NCBI RefSeq assembly: GCF_000699445.3
Contig: NC_067196.1
Location: forward strand, 78,854,364 to 78,918,363
DNA from: Schistosoma haematobium
Taxonomy: Eukaryota > Platyhelminthes > Trematoda > Strigeidida > Schistosomatidae
Length of the DNA stretch: 64,000 nucleotides
Direction of reading: 5' to 3'
The translations under genes were made by a program, and so were the position numbers. The notes beneath the pieces were generated by a model. The model had not been told where the DNA came from. It ran no database searches and worked only from the letters and a program-made list of their open reading frames with translations. Shown here one piece after another: positions 47,187 through 57,790 of this stretch; the first letter of the stretch is position 1; each line of letters begins with the position of its first letter.

Positions 47187-47435
47187 GAAGGGGTTTTGTG
47201 TATAGTATCGAAATTTCAATGGTTCAGATAATGAGTCAATTGAAGCTAGACCATCATGGAAAACCTGAAAGCACTGGACAGCCATTTCGTCCCATTGTGG
47301 GACTCCTCAGCAGTGCGCATCCACCATCCCGCCCCCCGCGAGATTCAAGTCCCGTACTAGGACGAAACAGTCGTTCAGTGCTTCCAGGTCTTCCATGATG
47401 GTCTAACTTCAATTAACTCATGATTTCAACTATTA
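47187..47435. mobile_element. SINE family B, head-to-head composite
   Basis: A minus-strand copy (47187-47345, tail to hammerhead and part of the head) is fused directly to the 3' part of a + strand copy (47350-47435), giving inverted tails at both ends. The + part lacks the CTGAGGA half of its ribozyme. Confidence 0.7.
47271..47316 (-). ncRNA. Hammerhead ribozyme, family B
   Basis: The minus strand has CTGAGGA (47310-47304), stem II GTCCC/GGGAC, GAAA (47288-47285), GTC (47279-47277) and stem I GCACTG with CAGTGC. The base after GAAA is T rather than C, and stem III ATGGCTGT pairs with itself only through G-T wobbles. Confidence 0.6.
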
Positions 47436-47963
47436 CTTATGCCTTAATAACAATATATAAAAACAAAACATTGTATTCATTTTATCAAAACATTTAGATA
47501 ATTCAATAACAAAGTGTTTCAATTTAATATATCTTTATATATATCACGTGATAGTCCAAGATTGTCCATTTCTAACTTACTAAATAACAGACAACCATAT
47601 GTATCTAGTCCATAATAGAGTGATTTTTCTAACTGATAAACAATTTGAATTGTAAACATCAGTTGTCATCTAAAACAAAATGAATAATTTACCAATGTTC
47701 TATTATGTTTTAAAATGAACAAAACTATTTCTAAGTGTTAATGTTTATTTACCTGATTACCAGAGTAAATAATTAGAATTCATTTAAAGATAAATAAAGA
47801 TCCTTCAAGAAAGTACCTTTTTTTGTTTAATTTAACGGTAATATTCGCTGAATATCGATGAATTCATTGTATTTCGTTACTTTGTCTTTAATTACATACA
47901 ATCTAATATGTTTACTTATTTCCATAAGATACATATAATATCGGAAGACGAATAGTTGTAGTA

Positions 47964-48410
47964 TCGGTTATTATGTTAAACCCATATACCTTATTCTAGC
48001 ATTCGGACAGCCCATTCGGTTCATTCTACTTAAGTCACATTCTGACCTTGTTATTTATTCGCTTATCAATCTTGACTGTTTTTATATGAGTGCGTTGGTG
48101 TGTGTACACTTCCTATCCCACTACTCATCACATGTATGTAACTTACTTTTGTGTAACTATCAATACTGATTAACGCTTGGTTAAAGGGGAGTTGGCTTAC
48201 CAGCCATCTTCACTGTGCATCGTTTCTCTTCTCTTTATTCCATTCGCTTTATATACGAAATACATGTATTCACAAGTCCATTCTGGTTATTTGACTTGTC
48301 TAATTCCTTTATTGACTGACGTGATTTAATTCGATGATTATAAACGAGGATTGGCGATAACAAACATTCATTACGATCGAACTCAAGTCAGATCTCGGGC
48401 CACTAAATGG
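47964..48410 (-). repeat. Large inverted repeat, right arm
   Basis: Reverse complement of 44410-44854, as described there. The arms are 3.1 kb apart and lie in the intron between the FN3 and membrane-proximal exons. Confidence 0.8.
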
Positions 48411-48859
48411 TCAATCAATAATGAATTAGTTATGTGTAATATGGAAGAAGCTGAGAATTAAGCATTTAAAGGGATTTTCTTTATAATTACCTAAGTTAAT
48501 AGTTCTAGAATCTTAAAATGGTTTTATTACACAATATAACAAAAAAAGTCCAGGAATGTAGATAAGAAATGGGGATGTGTGAATTAACTATACTAGATGA
48601 TGATCACAATTACAATTACGTAACGGAATTGTTTCAATACTCTCAAACTATTTATCAACTTGAGTAATTATATGAAGGGTCACTTTAAAAGCTTAATTTT
48701 CAAATTCTTTCATACTGCACATAACTTATTCGTTATTGATTGACAATTCGTATTTTTTTAGATTGAACATTATAGTAATAACTGGAAATAATTGAACAAA
48801 TCAGTTTGTACAAGGCAACGAAATACTAATATTATCGGTCTTACTTTATTTAATGTTGG

Positions 48860-49240
48860 AGCCAGATGGTTTGTTCATTGATCTTTCATTGTTCTCCTGA
48901 ACGATATTATCAGCACAAACTTGTCATTAATTACCTTTATTGATTGATCAATAAACACAATGAAATCGATCCAATTTATCAACTAATCAGACAAATATAA
49001 GATCAAGAATCAAATCAATGAGAGATGAAATCAGAATAAAAAAGTAAGCAATGACAGGTTAAAGGTCAATAATAAACAATCATGATCGAAGTCTACAGGG
49101 CAAGCTGTGAGTCATATATGGAGAAATTCGGACACTTCACTACTACTTGGAACTTGTGCTGATGATGTCGTTCAGAGGAACAATGAAAGCTCCATGACCA
49201 AACCATCCAGCTCAGCGAACAAAACCCCATCAAAATAGAA
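48860..49240. mobile_element. Head-to-head Penelope 3' ends, decayed
   Basis: 48862-48923 is the antisense of the PLE 3' region (ccagatggtttgttc to cagcacaaactt). 48945-49238 is a + strand copy of the last ~300 bp (ccaatttatcaac onward to catccagctcagc and catcaaaa). The same opposed arrangement as 28464-30668 is visible but older and shorter. Confidence 0.65.
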
Positions 49241-51119
49241 AATAAGTATATGAAGTAGTTTGATTTGTATCTGAATGTCTTCTGTCATTTAAACCACCTT
49301 CGACAACTCCCCCTTAGCATTATTGTTGAGAATAACAGGTGATATTTAACCTTATGTTTTGCTCAGATTTGATGAACTAGGATAGACTGTTAACTCACGG
49401 GAATATATTTACAAGCAAAGTGAACCAAATTTCTAGAACAACAGCAAGATAATTCCATGCCTAATTTGTTTGTTATTCAAAGGTATACGATAGTCGTTAC
49501 TTTGAAACAAAATCAAACTTAACGAATAAAAACGTTGCATTATCAAACAAAAGCATAAAAATTTTATGCGCTTGTCAGGATTATGATTCAAGCGTATGAA
49601 TCAACAGATAATACTACTCGTACAGGGGATTTAACTAGAAATAAAATAAGGTTATCCCTATGTTTATAGAATCTTCATTGGTAAAGACAGTATTTTCTCA
49701 AAGCATTTGACTTTCGAAATTTGAAAAATATAAGTGATTAATGTTTTAAATAAGAACAATTATAATTCGGAATTCAAATACACAAAATAATAATAGTAGT
49801 AGTACGTATTCAGATGATATTTAAACTTATTACGAAAACTCGAGGTAGATTCTAACTCAACGAATCGGTTACATCTGATTCCCTAAACCAAGAGATTGTG
49901 TTATTATTAAAAAAGCAATGTCACTTAAATGAATCTTCAATCTATATGTTTCCCAGTAATACACAGCTGTAAAACTATAACAGGCTCAGTTAAGAAGGGA
50001 ATTTGCCCTTCAAATAAGTGAATGTGAATAAATTTACAGTATGTTCAACAAACACCACATAACTTTGCCAAATGAGTAATAATAATTAATATAACCAATA
50101 TTTTAATCAGCCTTTTCAGTATAAACAGTATATCGACAAGTAATACAGGTTTTATAGACCAAAAAGAAGAAATTATGCAGAGGTTGAGGAAATGGACTGA
50201 TACGATTGTTGCACATTAACATTTCATTGAGTTCAGGATGCGTGTGAAATAATGCATAAAAGAAAATTGTTGAATGTAAAGTAGCTACTGAATATAATTA
50301 AGTAGCATGATTAAGCACACAAAATTGGTAGAGAGGAAAATAATGTTATGACTTTGCAGTCAATTCAGTGCAGTTTTTCAACGAGTCGTTTGTAAAGCCA
50401 ACAGATATTGAACACGTAGTTTATAAAGCCTAAATAGTAGCCTTTATTTTATTGTAGCTGTGTGTCATCAAATGGTTAGAAAGTTGTAGTAATACTCCCT
50501 GCAACCACTTTTGTTTTTATCTCCATTACATAATTTTATCTGGGATAGTTTTATTAACTTACTTATTGATGTCGTGTTATAAATGGGAAAGTTATTCGCT
50601 TCAACTAAACTTTTATGTAGGTAGTGTGGACTATTTATTTAAACGTGTTACAGATTCATATGAATATCAAAAGAGTGGCAATTCTCATATGAAAACAATT
50701 TTCATCTGAGCTCGTTTTGATATTATTTGTAACTGGTCACGTAATTTTTACAGTGACCACGTTATCGTTATTTCAGGTAGCAAAATGTGCTAGCTACTGT
50801 GAAATCACCCTATATCTGCGGCCCTCTTCACAAGAGTTCATAAATTTTTAGATATACATTCCGTAAAGTGATTTCGCACTTATTTAGTTTTTATGCACAT
50901 CAGTGTCGAACCCGGATAAACTTAGTTTATAAATTCAAAAAGACTATATCACTCTCTTAACTACCTTATAATAATTGCCATTAAACAAAATATTTATAAT
51001 TTTACCAGAAATATCACATACATAGTATAATCTGGTACATAGGGATTTTAAAGTTCATTACAAATGCCGTATCTATTGAATGTTCTTTGAATGTTTTGTC
51101 TTATTTATTTTTTCTAAAG
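49241..51119. other. Intron sequence, no gene seen
   Basis: AT-rich, nothing recognised. Confidence 0.5.
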
Positions 51120-51503
51120 TTCTTCACCTTGAACTTCCCGGTCCTATACATTTAGAGGAAACGAAAGAACTAATACAATTTTCCAAAGGTAATCCAGCTC
51201 TCTGTGCTCAAGTTGAAGTAGGTACCATCAACAATGATAGTAGTAGCAGTAGTAGTACGAGTACTACTACATGGAATTCAATACATTTTTCATCAAATTA
51301 TTCACCTTATATCATTATAAATAAAAATATATTCCATTCTGAAACAAACAACCGATATATAGAGTTAAGTAATTGTAAACCATTATCATGGGATCACTAT
51401 ACAGAAATTCCAATCACATTACAAAATAAATTTCATTTTCGAGCAAGATATTGTATTTATGGATATAGCACAATGTGTACAGAATATATCAAACCGATCA
51501 AAG
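51120..51503 (+). CDS. Exon: Ser/Thr-rich membrane-proximal domain
   Basis: The acceptor is tttttctaaag and the donor G|gtaaga, phase 1 at both ends; 127 codons. The start LHLELPGPIHLEE and the end FRARYCIYGYSTMCTEYI resemble the first and last strands of a divergent FN3 fold, though the usual core tryptophan is unclear. Between them is a Ser/Thr tract from an AGT/ACT microsatellite (51236-51270). Four cysteines are visible (PALCAQ, SNCKP, ARYCI, TMCTE). The domain assignment is uncertain; its position between FN3 and the transmembrane segment is clear. Confidence 0.82.
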
Positions 51504-52134
51504 GTAAGATTGAATTTGAAAGTTTGGTATTTCTGTTTTTGAAAAAAATTACCTTTAGAATATATTATGGAAAAGATATTCTTTTAGTTAAACTTAACAT
51601 ACAGTATTGGTTCAGAGTTCTGTTTGATAGTTTATCCATGACAATATTTACCTCATCCTACATGAGTGAAAAAAAGTAAACTTATTAACAAACTGTATGC
51701 ATCTTCACGAATTAAGACAAGATAAACATTCAGAATTAAAACGTGTGAACTAAGTAAACTGGTGCAATCTACTTTCTTCTACACTCATTTGTAGCTTGCC
51801 AAATATGGTAACTACTTTAAATAACTTCAAGGCTGTTTAAACTTAGTAATTTGTACACGATCGTTTTAATGAAGATCAACGGATGATCCGTGCTAAAGTG
51901 TCCCGAAATAGAATGGACACATATTGACAGTACTACCTAATTTTCATTAGTTTTTCAGTTGATATCAATGTGGAAATAAAGTTACGTTAAAACCTAGTCA
52001 TAATTATTCACTTGGATGATAAACTTACTAAAGTAAATGCCTTGAAAATTGTTGCTTCCAACGTAAAAGTTTAATACTATTCCATCGATTTTCTTTTTTC
52101 ATCTGGAAATAAATTCGCTTCAACAAAGATTTTG
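51504..52134. other. Intron sequence, no gene seen
   Basis: The frame stays open for about 57 codons beyond the donor by chance. No other feature. Confidence 0.5.
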
Positions 52135-52240
52135 CTTTAATAGTTGAATTTATAAGTCAATTAAAGCTAGACCACCATGAGAAACCTAGAAGCACTAGAC
52201 GGCCGTTTCATCCTAGTGTGGGACTCCTCAGCTGTCTAAT
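52135..52240 (-). mobile_element. SINE family B, 5'-truncated
   Basis: Minus-strand tail and hammerhead. The ribozyme keeps CTGAGGA, GAAAC, GTC and stem III ACGGCCGT, but truncation removed the 5' strand of stem I. Confidence 0.65.
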
Positions 52241-53499
52241 GAATAATACAGATGATTTAGATTGATATTTGAGTTGACAGAATGGTAGACGAGTTCTGTG
52301 ATGTGTTCAAGCTACCGACCACTTCCTTACAGCTACTGATAAACTTGTTCCCAGTTCAAACAAGATATTGTCTCAGTAGATCAATGATTTTCCTAATGGT
52401 TAACACTGAAAATACATACTGGTTGGGACATGCATACCATTATGCAGCTCGGAGAAAAGATTCAGATATTATTTACGACACAGAGTGTATTATCATAATC
52501 AAGGCTTGATATTGTTTAAATTATCAATGTTTTGTTTGATTACATAATGGAACACTTCAGTGGTGACAGCTGAGCATTTAAAGACAACCTTTGATCTTTT
52601 GCTAACTAGATGGAGTCTAAGATAAATTCATCACTTCCAGCTAAATTCACGTATCTTATATGTGAGAACGCATAATTAGCACATTTGTTGTGATATCACA
52701 CTTCTGACTAGTTCTAGAACTCTAGCTATGATGATGTTCATTTTGCTTGAATTGATCGATGAGAACCAGGACTATCGAACGTTGTCCACGACATATTTAT
52801 TTGAATTAATAGTAATAATCATGCGAAAACTGACGATTATTTCAAGAATGAACAAATTAACTATCCATTAATTCTAATATTTCATGTCGTTTTCAAATGA
52901 AGCAGGCCTAGAACTACCGTAATACCCCTTGAAATTGTGTATAATTATTCGTTCTTTCAGTTCGAGTTTTAGTTCTATCAAAACCTTTTCAGGAAAGTTA
53001 AAGTATCAGTCGTATAACATCTCAAATATCTCAATTTCCATGTGAATGTTTTTTATAAGGTGCAGCTAAATAATAATATAAAGTTAGGAATAACAAGACA
53101 CCTCTCTTGTCCTTGACAGTAAATAATCTTTGCCGAAAACAAAGTTTATGTACACATAGTTAAATATTTACTTAGTAATTTTAATCAACATTCATTCGAC
53201 ATCATTAGAAAGGCAGAGCTTTAACCACTACATCGTCATTTCCTCGATATTTTGTAATTAAGTTGCTGTACAGTTTGAAGATTATAAACCTTGGCAACAG
53301 GGCTTCACAATGATTTACCCATTAGCTAGAAATAATCAGTCCCTAATGGTAAGGAGTTTCTTTAACGGATGAATTGATTTTTTTTAGAAATCACTTTATC
53401 ATATTATTTCTTGACAGCATCAAAAAACCATTCCTATTCTATTTAATATCAATTTTTCGAAAACATAATGATAAAAATTTGACGAGTAGTGTTTTTCAT
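52241..53499. other. Intron sequence, no gene seen
   Basis: AT-rich, nothing recognised. Confidence 0.5.
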
Positions 53500-53607
53500 A
53501 GATTGAAATCGTGAGTCAATTAAAGCTAGACCACCAAGGAAAACCTGGAAGCACTGGACAGCCGTTTTGTTCTAGTGCGGGACTCCTCAGCAGCGCGCAT
53601 CCACGTT
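53500..53607 (-). mobile_element. SINE family B, truncated, ribozyme mutated
   Basis: Minus-strand tail and hammerhead; GAAAC has become AAAAC (G12 lost). It abuts the next, opposite copy at its 5' end, forming a head-to-head pair. Confidence 0.65.
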
Positions 53608-53890
53608 GTGAGATATCAGCTCACTGATGACAGTGGTATACGGTAGCGCAACTTCGTGGATTGGTTGAAGTTAGACATTAACACCGTTGGATGCTGGCCA
53701 GCTCAGTGGTCTAGTTGGTTAAGCGCATGGCGCGAGACTGATAGGTCCTGAGTTCGGATCTCGTCGGGTGCGGGATTGTGGATGCGCACTGCTGAGGAGT
53801 CCCATACTGGGACGAAACGGCCGTCCAGTGCATCCAGGTTTTCCGTGGTGGTCTAGCTTCCATTGACTCATGATTTCGATCTGTAAAATT
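53608..53890 (+). mobile_element. SINE family B, complete, intact ribozyme
   Basis: The best copy in the window. The leader begins tgtgagatatcagctcactg, then ttagacattaacaccgttgg, tRNA-like head (ggccagctcagtggtct as A-box region; gagttcggatctc as B-box), hammerhead at 53786-53831 and tail ending gactcatgatttc. The + sense copy lies 104 bp before the terminal coding exon, in the last intron. Confidence 0.8.
53786..53831 (+). ncRNA. Hammerhead ribozyme, family B, fully conserved core
   Basis: Stem I strands GCACTG (53786-53791) and CAGTGC (53826-53831) pair perfectly. CTGAGGA is at 53792-53798, stem II pairs GTCCCA with TGGGAC, GAAAC is at 53814-53818, and the cleavage GTC at 53823-53825. Stem III is ACGGCCGT, a perfect palindrome, so one molecule can form only a tiny stem III, while two copies or a dimer can pair fully. 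Cleavage is predicted after 53825. Confidence 0.8.
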
Positions 53891-53993
53891 TCTTCTGATT
53901 AGTGTTTTTTTTACTGAAATAGCTGAATACATCTTAAAATTATAATCTCTGTTGATTTATTTATTTTTTGGACTTTTTTGTTTTTCGTAACAG

Positions 53994-54109
53994 ATATTTC
54001 AATGCACATAGTCATTGTAGCTGCTCTACTGTGTATTACATTAGTAGTATCATTAAGTAGTATGTTTGTTTATCTTATGTGCAAGCATATGAAAAAAGAT
54101 TACATTTAG
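53994..54109 (+). CDS. Terminal exon: transmembrane helix and very short tail
   Basis: The acceptor is tttttcgtaacag, phase 1. The coding part is 37 full codons plus TAG. A hydrophobic segment of about 24 residues (VIVAALLCITLVVSLSSMFV and onward) is a convincing single-pass transmembrane helix. It is followed by Cys-Lys-His-Met-Lys-Lys-Asp-Tyr-Ile, giving positive-inside topology with the C-terminus in the cytoplasm. Nephrin-class proteins normally have a long tyrosine-containing tail; here only about nine residues remain, ending in a D-Y-I that could at most be a short PDZ-type ligand (inference). An alternative terminal exon for a long-tail isoform was not seen. Confidence 0.88.
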
Positions 54110-54340
54110 TTGATAACAATAATATCAAAATAAATCAAATCATCAACCTAATCACCAGCCAACGTTTATATAATAATCAACATAGTATTTATCATAAAAC
54201 TGAATGAATATCATTACTGCTTATGAACTTATTAAATTTCAAGCATTTGCTGGTTTAATACAATTTGGCTAATTAACTTGACCAGTTTATTTTAGTATTG
54301 ATGAATATGATACGAAATTGGACAATTTATACAATAAACT
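54110..54340 (+). other. Probable 3' UTR with poly(A) signals
   Basis: After the TAG stop the sequence is very AT-rich. AATAAA hexamers occur at 54129-54134 and 54333-54338, so either could direct polyadenylation. No further splice-compatible coding exon was found downstream on the + strand. Confidence 0.55.
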
Positions 54341-54433
54341 AATGACTTCCTAGCAAATCAGTTTACTATGAATTACGGTTGAAAGTTGAAAAATATTCCA
54401 TTCCTTTTGTGTAAAAAAAATTAATCGTCTTCA

Positions 54434-54460
54434 ATTGTTTTGTTTTGTTTTGTTTTGTAT
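54434..54460. repeat. (TTTTG)n short tandem repeat
   Basis: About five units of TTTTG downstream of the receptor gene. Confidence 0.85.
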
Positions 54461-54689
54461 CTTAACACAGAACGTCTTGTATTTATTACCTTTAATTTCA
54501 TTAGCAATATTGATGTCATTTCAACGTGAGCTAATTAGAGATTATGTTGTTAATTTGATATGATTTCATATTAAAAACATTTGCTGATGTCGACTGTTTG
54601 TTGTAGTTAAATGAAATGACTTAAATAGTGGGGTTTTAACACCATTTAGTAGAAAAAAATATATTCAAAATCAAGGGAAATCATTTTTC

Positions 54690-54850
54690 AACAGTTGAGA
54701 TCATGAGTCACTTGAAGTTAGACCACCATGGAAAACCTGGAAACACTGGACGGCAGTTTCGTTTCATTGTGGAACTCCTCAGCAGTGCATATCCACGACC
54801 CCGCCTAGCGGGATTCGAACCCAGGACTTATCAGTCTCGCGCCAGGCAAG
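54690..54850 (-). mobile_element. SINE family B with near-intact ribozyme
   Basis: Minus-strand tail, hammerhead and tRNA-like head up to the anticodon region. The core boxes CTGAGGA (54782-54776), GAAAC and GTC (54751-54749) are present and stem I (GCACTG/CAGTGT) pairs, but stem II and stem III have mismatches. Confidence 0.65.
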
Positions 54851-55556
54851 TGTAGCTAGAACAAACAATTTGCAGTATAAAATGAATTTAATTGAGTTTG
54901 GTTCCTTTTTTTTTCTTCAAAACGAGCTAAGAAATTTATTACCATTATTCTGTACAAAAATGGTTCAATTCTAACTCGATAAACAGTAATTGAGATAAAC
55001 TGATGGATTTTGGCATAAAACTGTGAAATGATGGAATAACTGAATGAGGGGTATTTAAGAAAGAAACGTAGACTGTGGGATAATTAAATTGTCTTCTTAG
55101 CTTCAGTAAACGGAATACACCCATTAAGAAATTAAATAAGAATGATTAGCTCAGCGAAGAGTCCTCTTTTCGGTGAATTCATTTTCAAAGCGGTACAATG
55201 GTAAATATATATACTTTTTTACAGGATGATAATAATACTGATAATAAACTTCTGTTAGACATGGTGATAGTGAGGTAAAATAAACAAAGGTATTAAACAT
55301 TTCTTTGTTTTCTAAAACAAGGAAAGTTTAATTGTTATTGGCTTAAGTATTCATCAAAAACAGATAGGGAAAACTATCAACGGGAAAGGATGGCTCAGTA
55401 TGATAAGATAAAATGGTGAAATTGAGAATACATGTAATCAGAATGATCGTGGAAACAAAATAAACTAGTTGGGGGTAGAGGATTTAAGGGGAAGAATGGA
55501 AGGTGAACCAGATGGCTGTAAAGGAAGGAGAGTATGAGAAAGAGAATATATAAGAC
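54851..55556. other. Intergenic, probably PLE 3' UTR in part
   Basis: Purine-rich sequence from about 55210 to 55556 resembles, in composition and position, the 3' UTR next to PLE C-termini elsewhere. Otherwise nothing recognised. Confidence 0.35.
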
Positions 55557-55840
55557 ATTAGGACCGTGGTTGAAGAATAGGTTGTACCAGCCGTTTTTGC
55601 ACACACAATTTTGGTTCTTCCAGATGTATAGCTAATGCTTCGGCAACGCAGAGAAGATGCAGCCTAATATTCTTTGGAAGGCTTCTACTTACCTTGTAGA
55701 TGACTTTGAACGCAGAGTCTGTCTTGATTGAGTGACCTATGTTCACGAGGTGTTCGATTATTGAACCTCTTACTGAGCCGTTGCCTCCTCTTTTTAGTCA
55801 CGCCGGACAATGTTCTTGAATTCTTTTGGATAGCTTCAGT
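55557..55840 (-). mobile_element. Penelope-like element C-terminal fragment (divergent family)
   Basis: The minus strand reads VNIGHSIKTDSAFKVIYKV and then AEALAIHLEEPKLCVQKR, homologous by eye to the C-terminus of the PLE at 23014-23190. Upstream codons (near 55800) are in another frame. It is a distinct, older PLE family. Confidence 0.7.
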
Positions 55841-56639
55841 CGATGCTTAGTTGAAACTCTACTAATAAGAGCTAAAAAGTTGTCTTTAACCTAACAAATA
55901 AGAGGTACTCGTAGACGTTGAAAACTATGTTCCTAAAAATTGAGTGAAAATTTAATATAAAACATGGAGATTTCCCCAAAACTCATGACACTCGGTCGAT
56001 AGGAAAACCTGCCTTGATTCATCTTTCATTCAAAGGGATAAGATTTGGGGTAGTATCCTAAAAGAACTAAGGCGGTATTAAAAGAAGCTTCCTTGCTGTT
56101 CAACCAGTTCTTCCGTATAATTCTAAATAGTACTTAAACTGATCAAACGTAGGACATTACTCTTTGAGGTCACCTCCAATTGTATTTATAAATTTATATT
56201 TATTTTTGACAGCTATATAAAAAGGACTGAGAGGAGGCTATTCACATGGTTTTTTGGACTTACACCTTGAAAATTATGTCTGGAAGTGAGTAATATACTA
56301 GGAGTTTCAATCACTAGACATTTAATGTACAGCGAACAAGAAGCTAGTATCACAAATGCGTTCAAATAACCAAAAAGTAGCAAACAATTCTTCCACTAAG
56401 CTATGTAGAAGTAAATGACATCAAGTTCATTCGACCTGATCCATTTACATAGAAAGAAGGTATGATAAATCTCTCATTACCACAGTGAAATATCCTACTA
56501 CACGACACTTTTTACCCAAGATTTTCCAAACAATGCACTGACACTCAAAACAACTAGTCCTTCTGATTGGTTTATTATCCAGAGTTGTGATTATCCGACT
56601 GTTTATTACAATATTTTCTTAATTATCATTGTTTCTTCT

Positions 56640-56775
56640 TTCCTTCCATTTGTCTAGCTGAACTTTATCTTTACATATATAAATGTACTCAGCAAGTATA
56701 CATGTGATCAGACTGTTCGAAATGCATTACATTAATGTACCATAGTTGTCATAATCTTCATCTGTTTACTATATT
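56640..56775 (+). repeat. PLE 3' UTR-like fragment
   Basis: In the reverse complement it matches the 3' UTR segment at 22746-22860 and 26597-26710 (gatcag, tgttcgaaatg, ttatatat), with many substitutions. It is on the opposite strand to those copies. Confidence 0.45.
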
Positions 56776-57547
56776 AGCCACTGACATTCACATATGACAT
56801 CAATTTAATGTCAACTATGTTGCTCATTTGCATTATTAGTTGTTGATTAGTTTTTACTCATTGTGTAAACTAGAATTTACGACATAACTTTCTTCTTTAT
56901 GATTTCATTTTTAAAATAAACTTAAGCATCAACCTGAACTACTTATTGTTCCTAAGACTTTTTCCCTTTTTCAAATATCAATGTAAACTGTAATGGCTAA
57001 AGTTTGTTAAACTGTGCTAATTATAATATTATGACTTGTAATTTTAAGCTGTTTACAATTGATGCAAAGCTTTAGAGTAGAATGGATTCATTTTACTTTG
57101 TAAATTTTCTAATTCTTGTTGTGTTTTTTTTAATTTATCAAAAACAAGGAACAATTTGTACAAAATCATAGTGTTGAATTGTATTGGCAAACTAACTCAA
57201 CAATATTAGAATAGCAACAGGTGCACATTTAGTTCATTAAAGAGTCATAAGACTTCTTAATTCATTCATGAATGCTGATAAACACTGAACATGACTTCAA
57301 TGTTTCTTTTTGTTAGGTTACACATAACTTTTATGCAGAATGTAATACATTATGATTTCATATCGTATTTTATCTTTCAAATAATATAGGTTTTTCAACA
57401 GCTGGACATAATAAGGTTGTAAATTAACAAAGGATGTTTATATGTGGTAAAGTAAAGTAAATAAAATACAATTCGAGCGTTTCTATTTAAAAGTATGATG
57501 CTTTACAAATGATGGTAATTATATGTGATCAATCTCTAAATCATATC
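56776..57547. other. Intergenic sequence, no gene seen
   Basis: AT-rich, nothing recognised. Confidence 0.5.
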
Positions 57548-57790
57548 AGAAGGGTTTTGTGGATATTATAGCGATTTCAATAGTTGAGATCATGAGTCAA
57601 TTGAAGCTAGACCACCATGGAAAACCTAAAAGCACTGGACGGCCGTTCCGGCCTTTTGTGGGACTCCTCGGCAGTGCGCATCCAAGATCCCGCTCGCGGA
57701 ATTCGAACCCAGGGCCTTCAGTCTCGCGTGCAAGCGCTTAACCACTAGACCACCGCCGGCATCCAACGGTATTAATGTCTAACTTTAATC
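57548..57790 (-). mobile_element. SINE family B, nearly complete, ribozyme dead
   Basis: Minus strand: leader end, tRNA-like head with good boxes (ggtctagtggttaagcgc; gggttcgaattcc), hammerhead and tail ending in AAACCCC. Both catalytic boxes are mutated (CCGAGGA and GGAAC). Confidence 0.75.

Larger units (their letters stand above)
2433..54109 (+). other. Gene span: multi-Ig, FN3, single-pass membrane receptor (5' end outside window)
   Basis: Fourteen exons with GT-AG borders join in one open frame (4112 coding bases including the uncertain exon 16441-16626; 4110 after the leading split codon, giving 1369 residues plus stop). Domain order is seven Ig domains, one FN3 domain with a long insert, a Ser/Thr-rich domain, a transmembrane helix and a stop. 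Known family: nephrin/Sns/Hibris receptors carry eight or nine Ig domains plus one FN3 domain, sidestep five plus one; they mediate cell-cell recognition at the plasma membrane. Membership is inferred from architecture only. No signal peptide is visible because the first exons lie upstream of base 1. Junctions are phase 1, except one phase 0, so most exons are symmetric. Introns make up over 90% of the span and are heavily loaded with retroelements. A nephrin-like or sidestep-like receptor is the best guess; the precise orthologue is not established. Confidence 0.85.

Noticed and set aside
53608..53780. tRNA gene
   Set aside because: A- and B-box-like sequences are those of SINE heads; no complete cloverleaf with paired acceptor stem was found, and the unit continues into a ribozyme and SINE tail.
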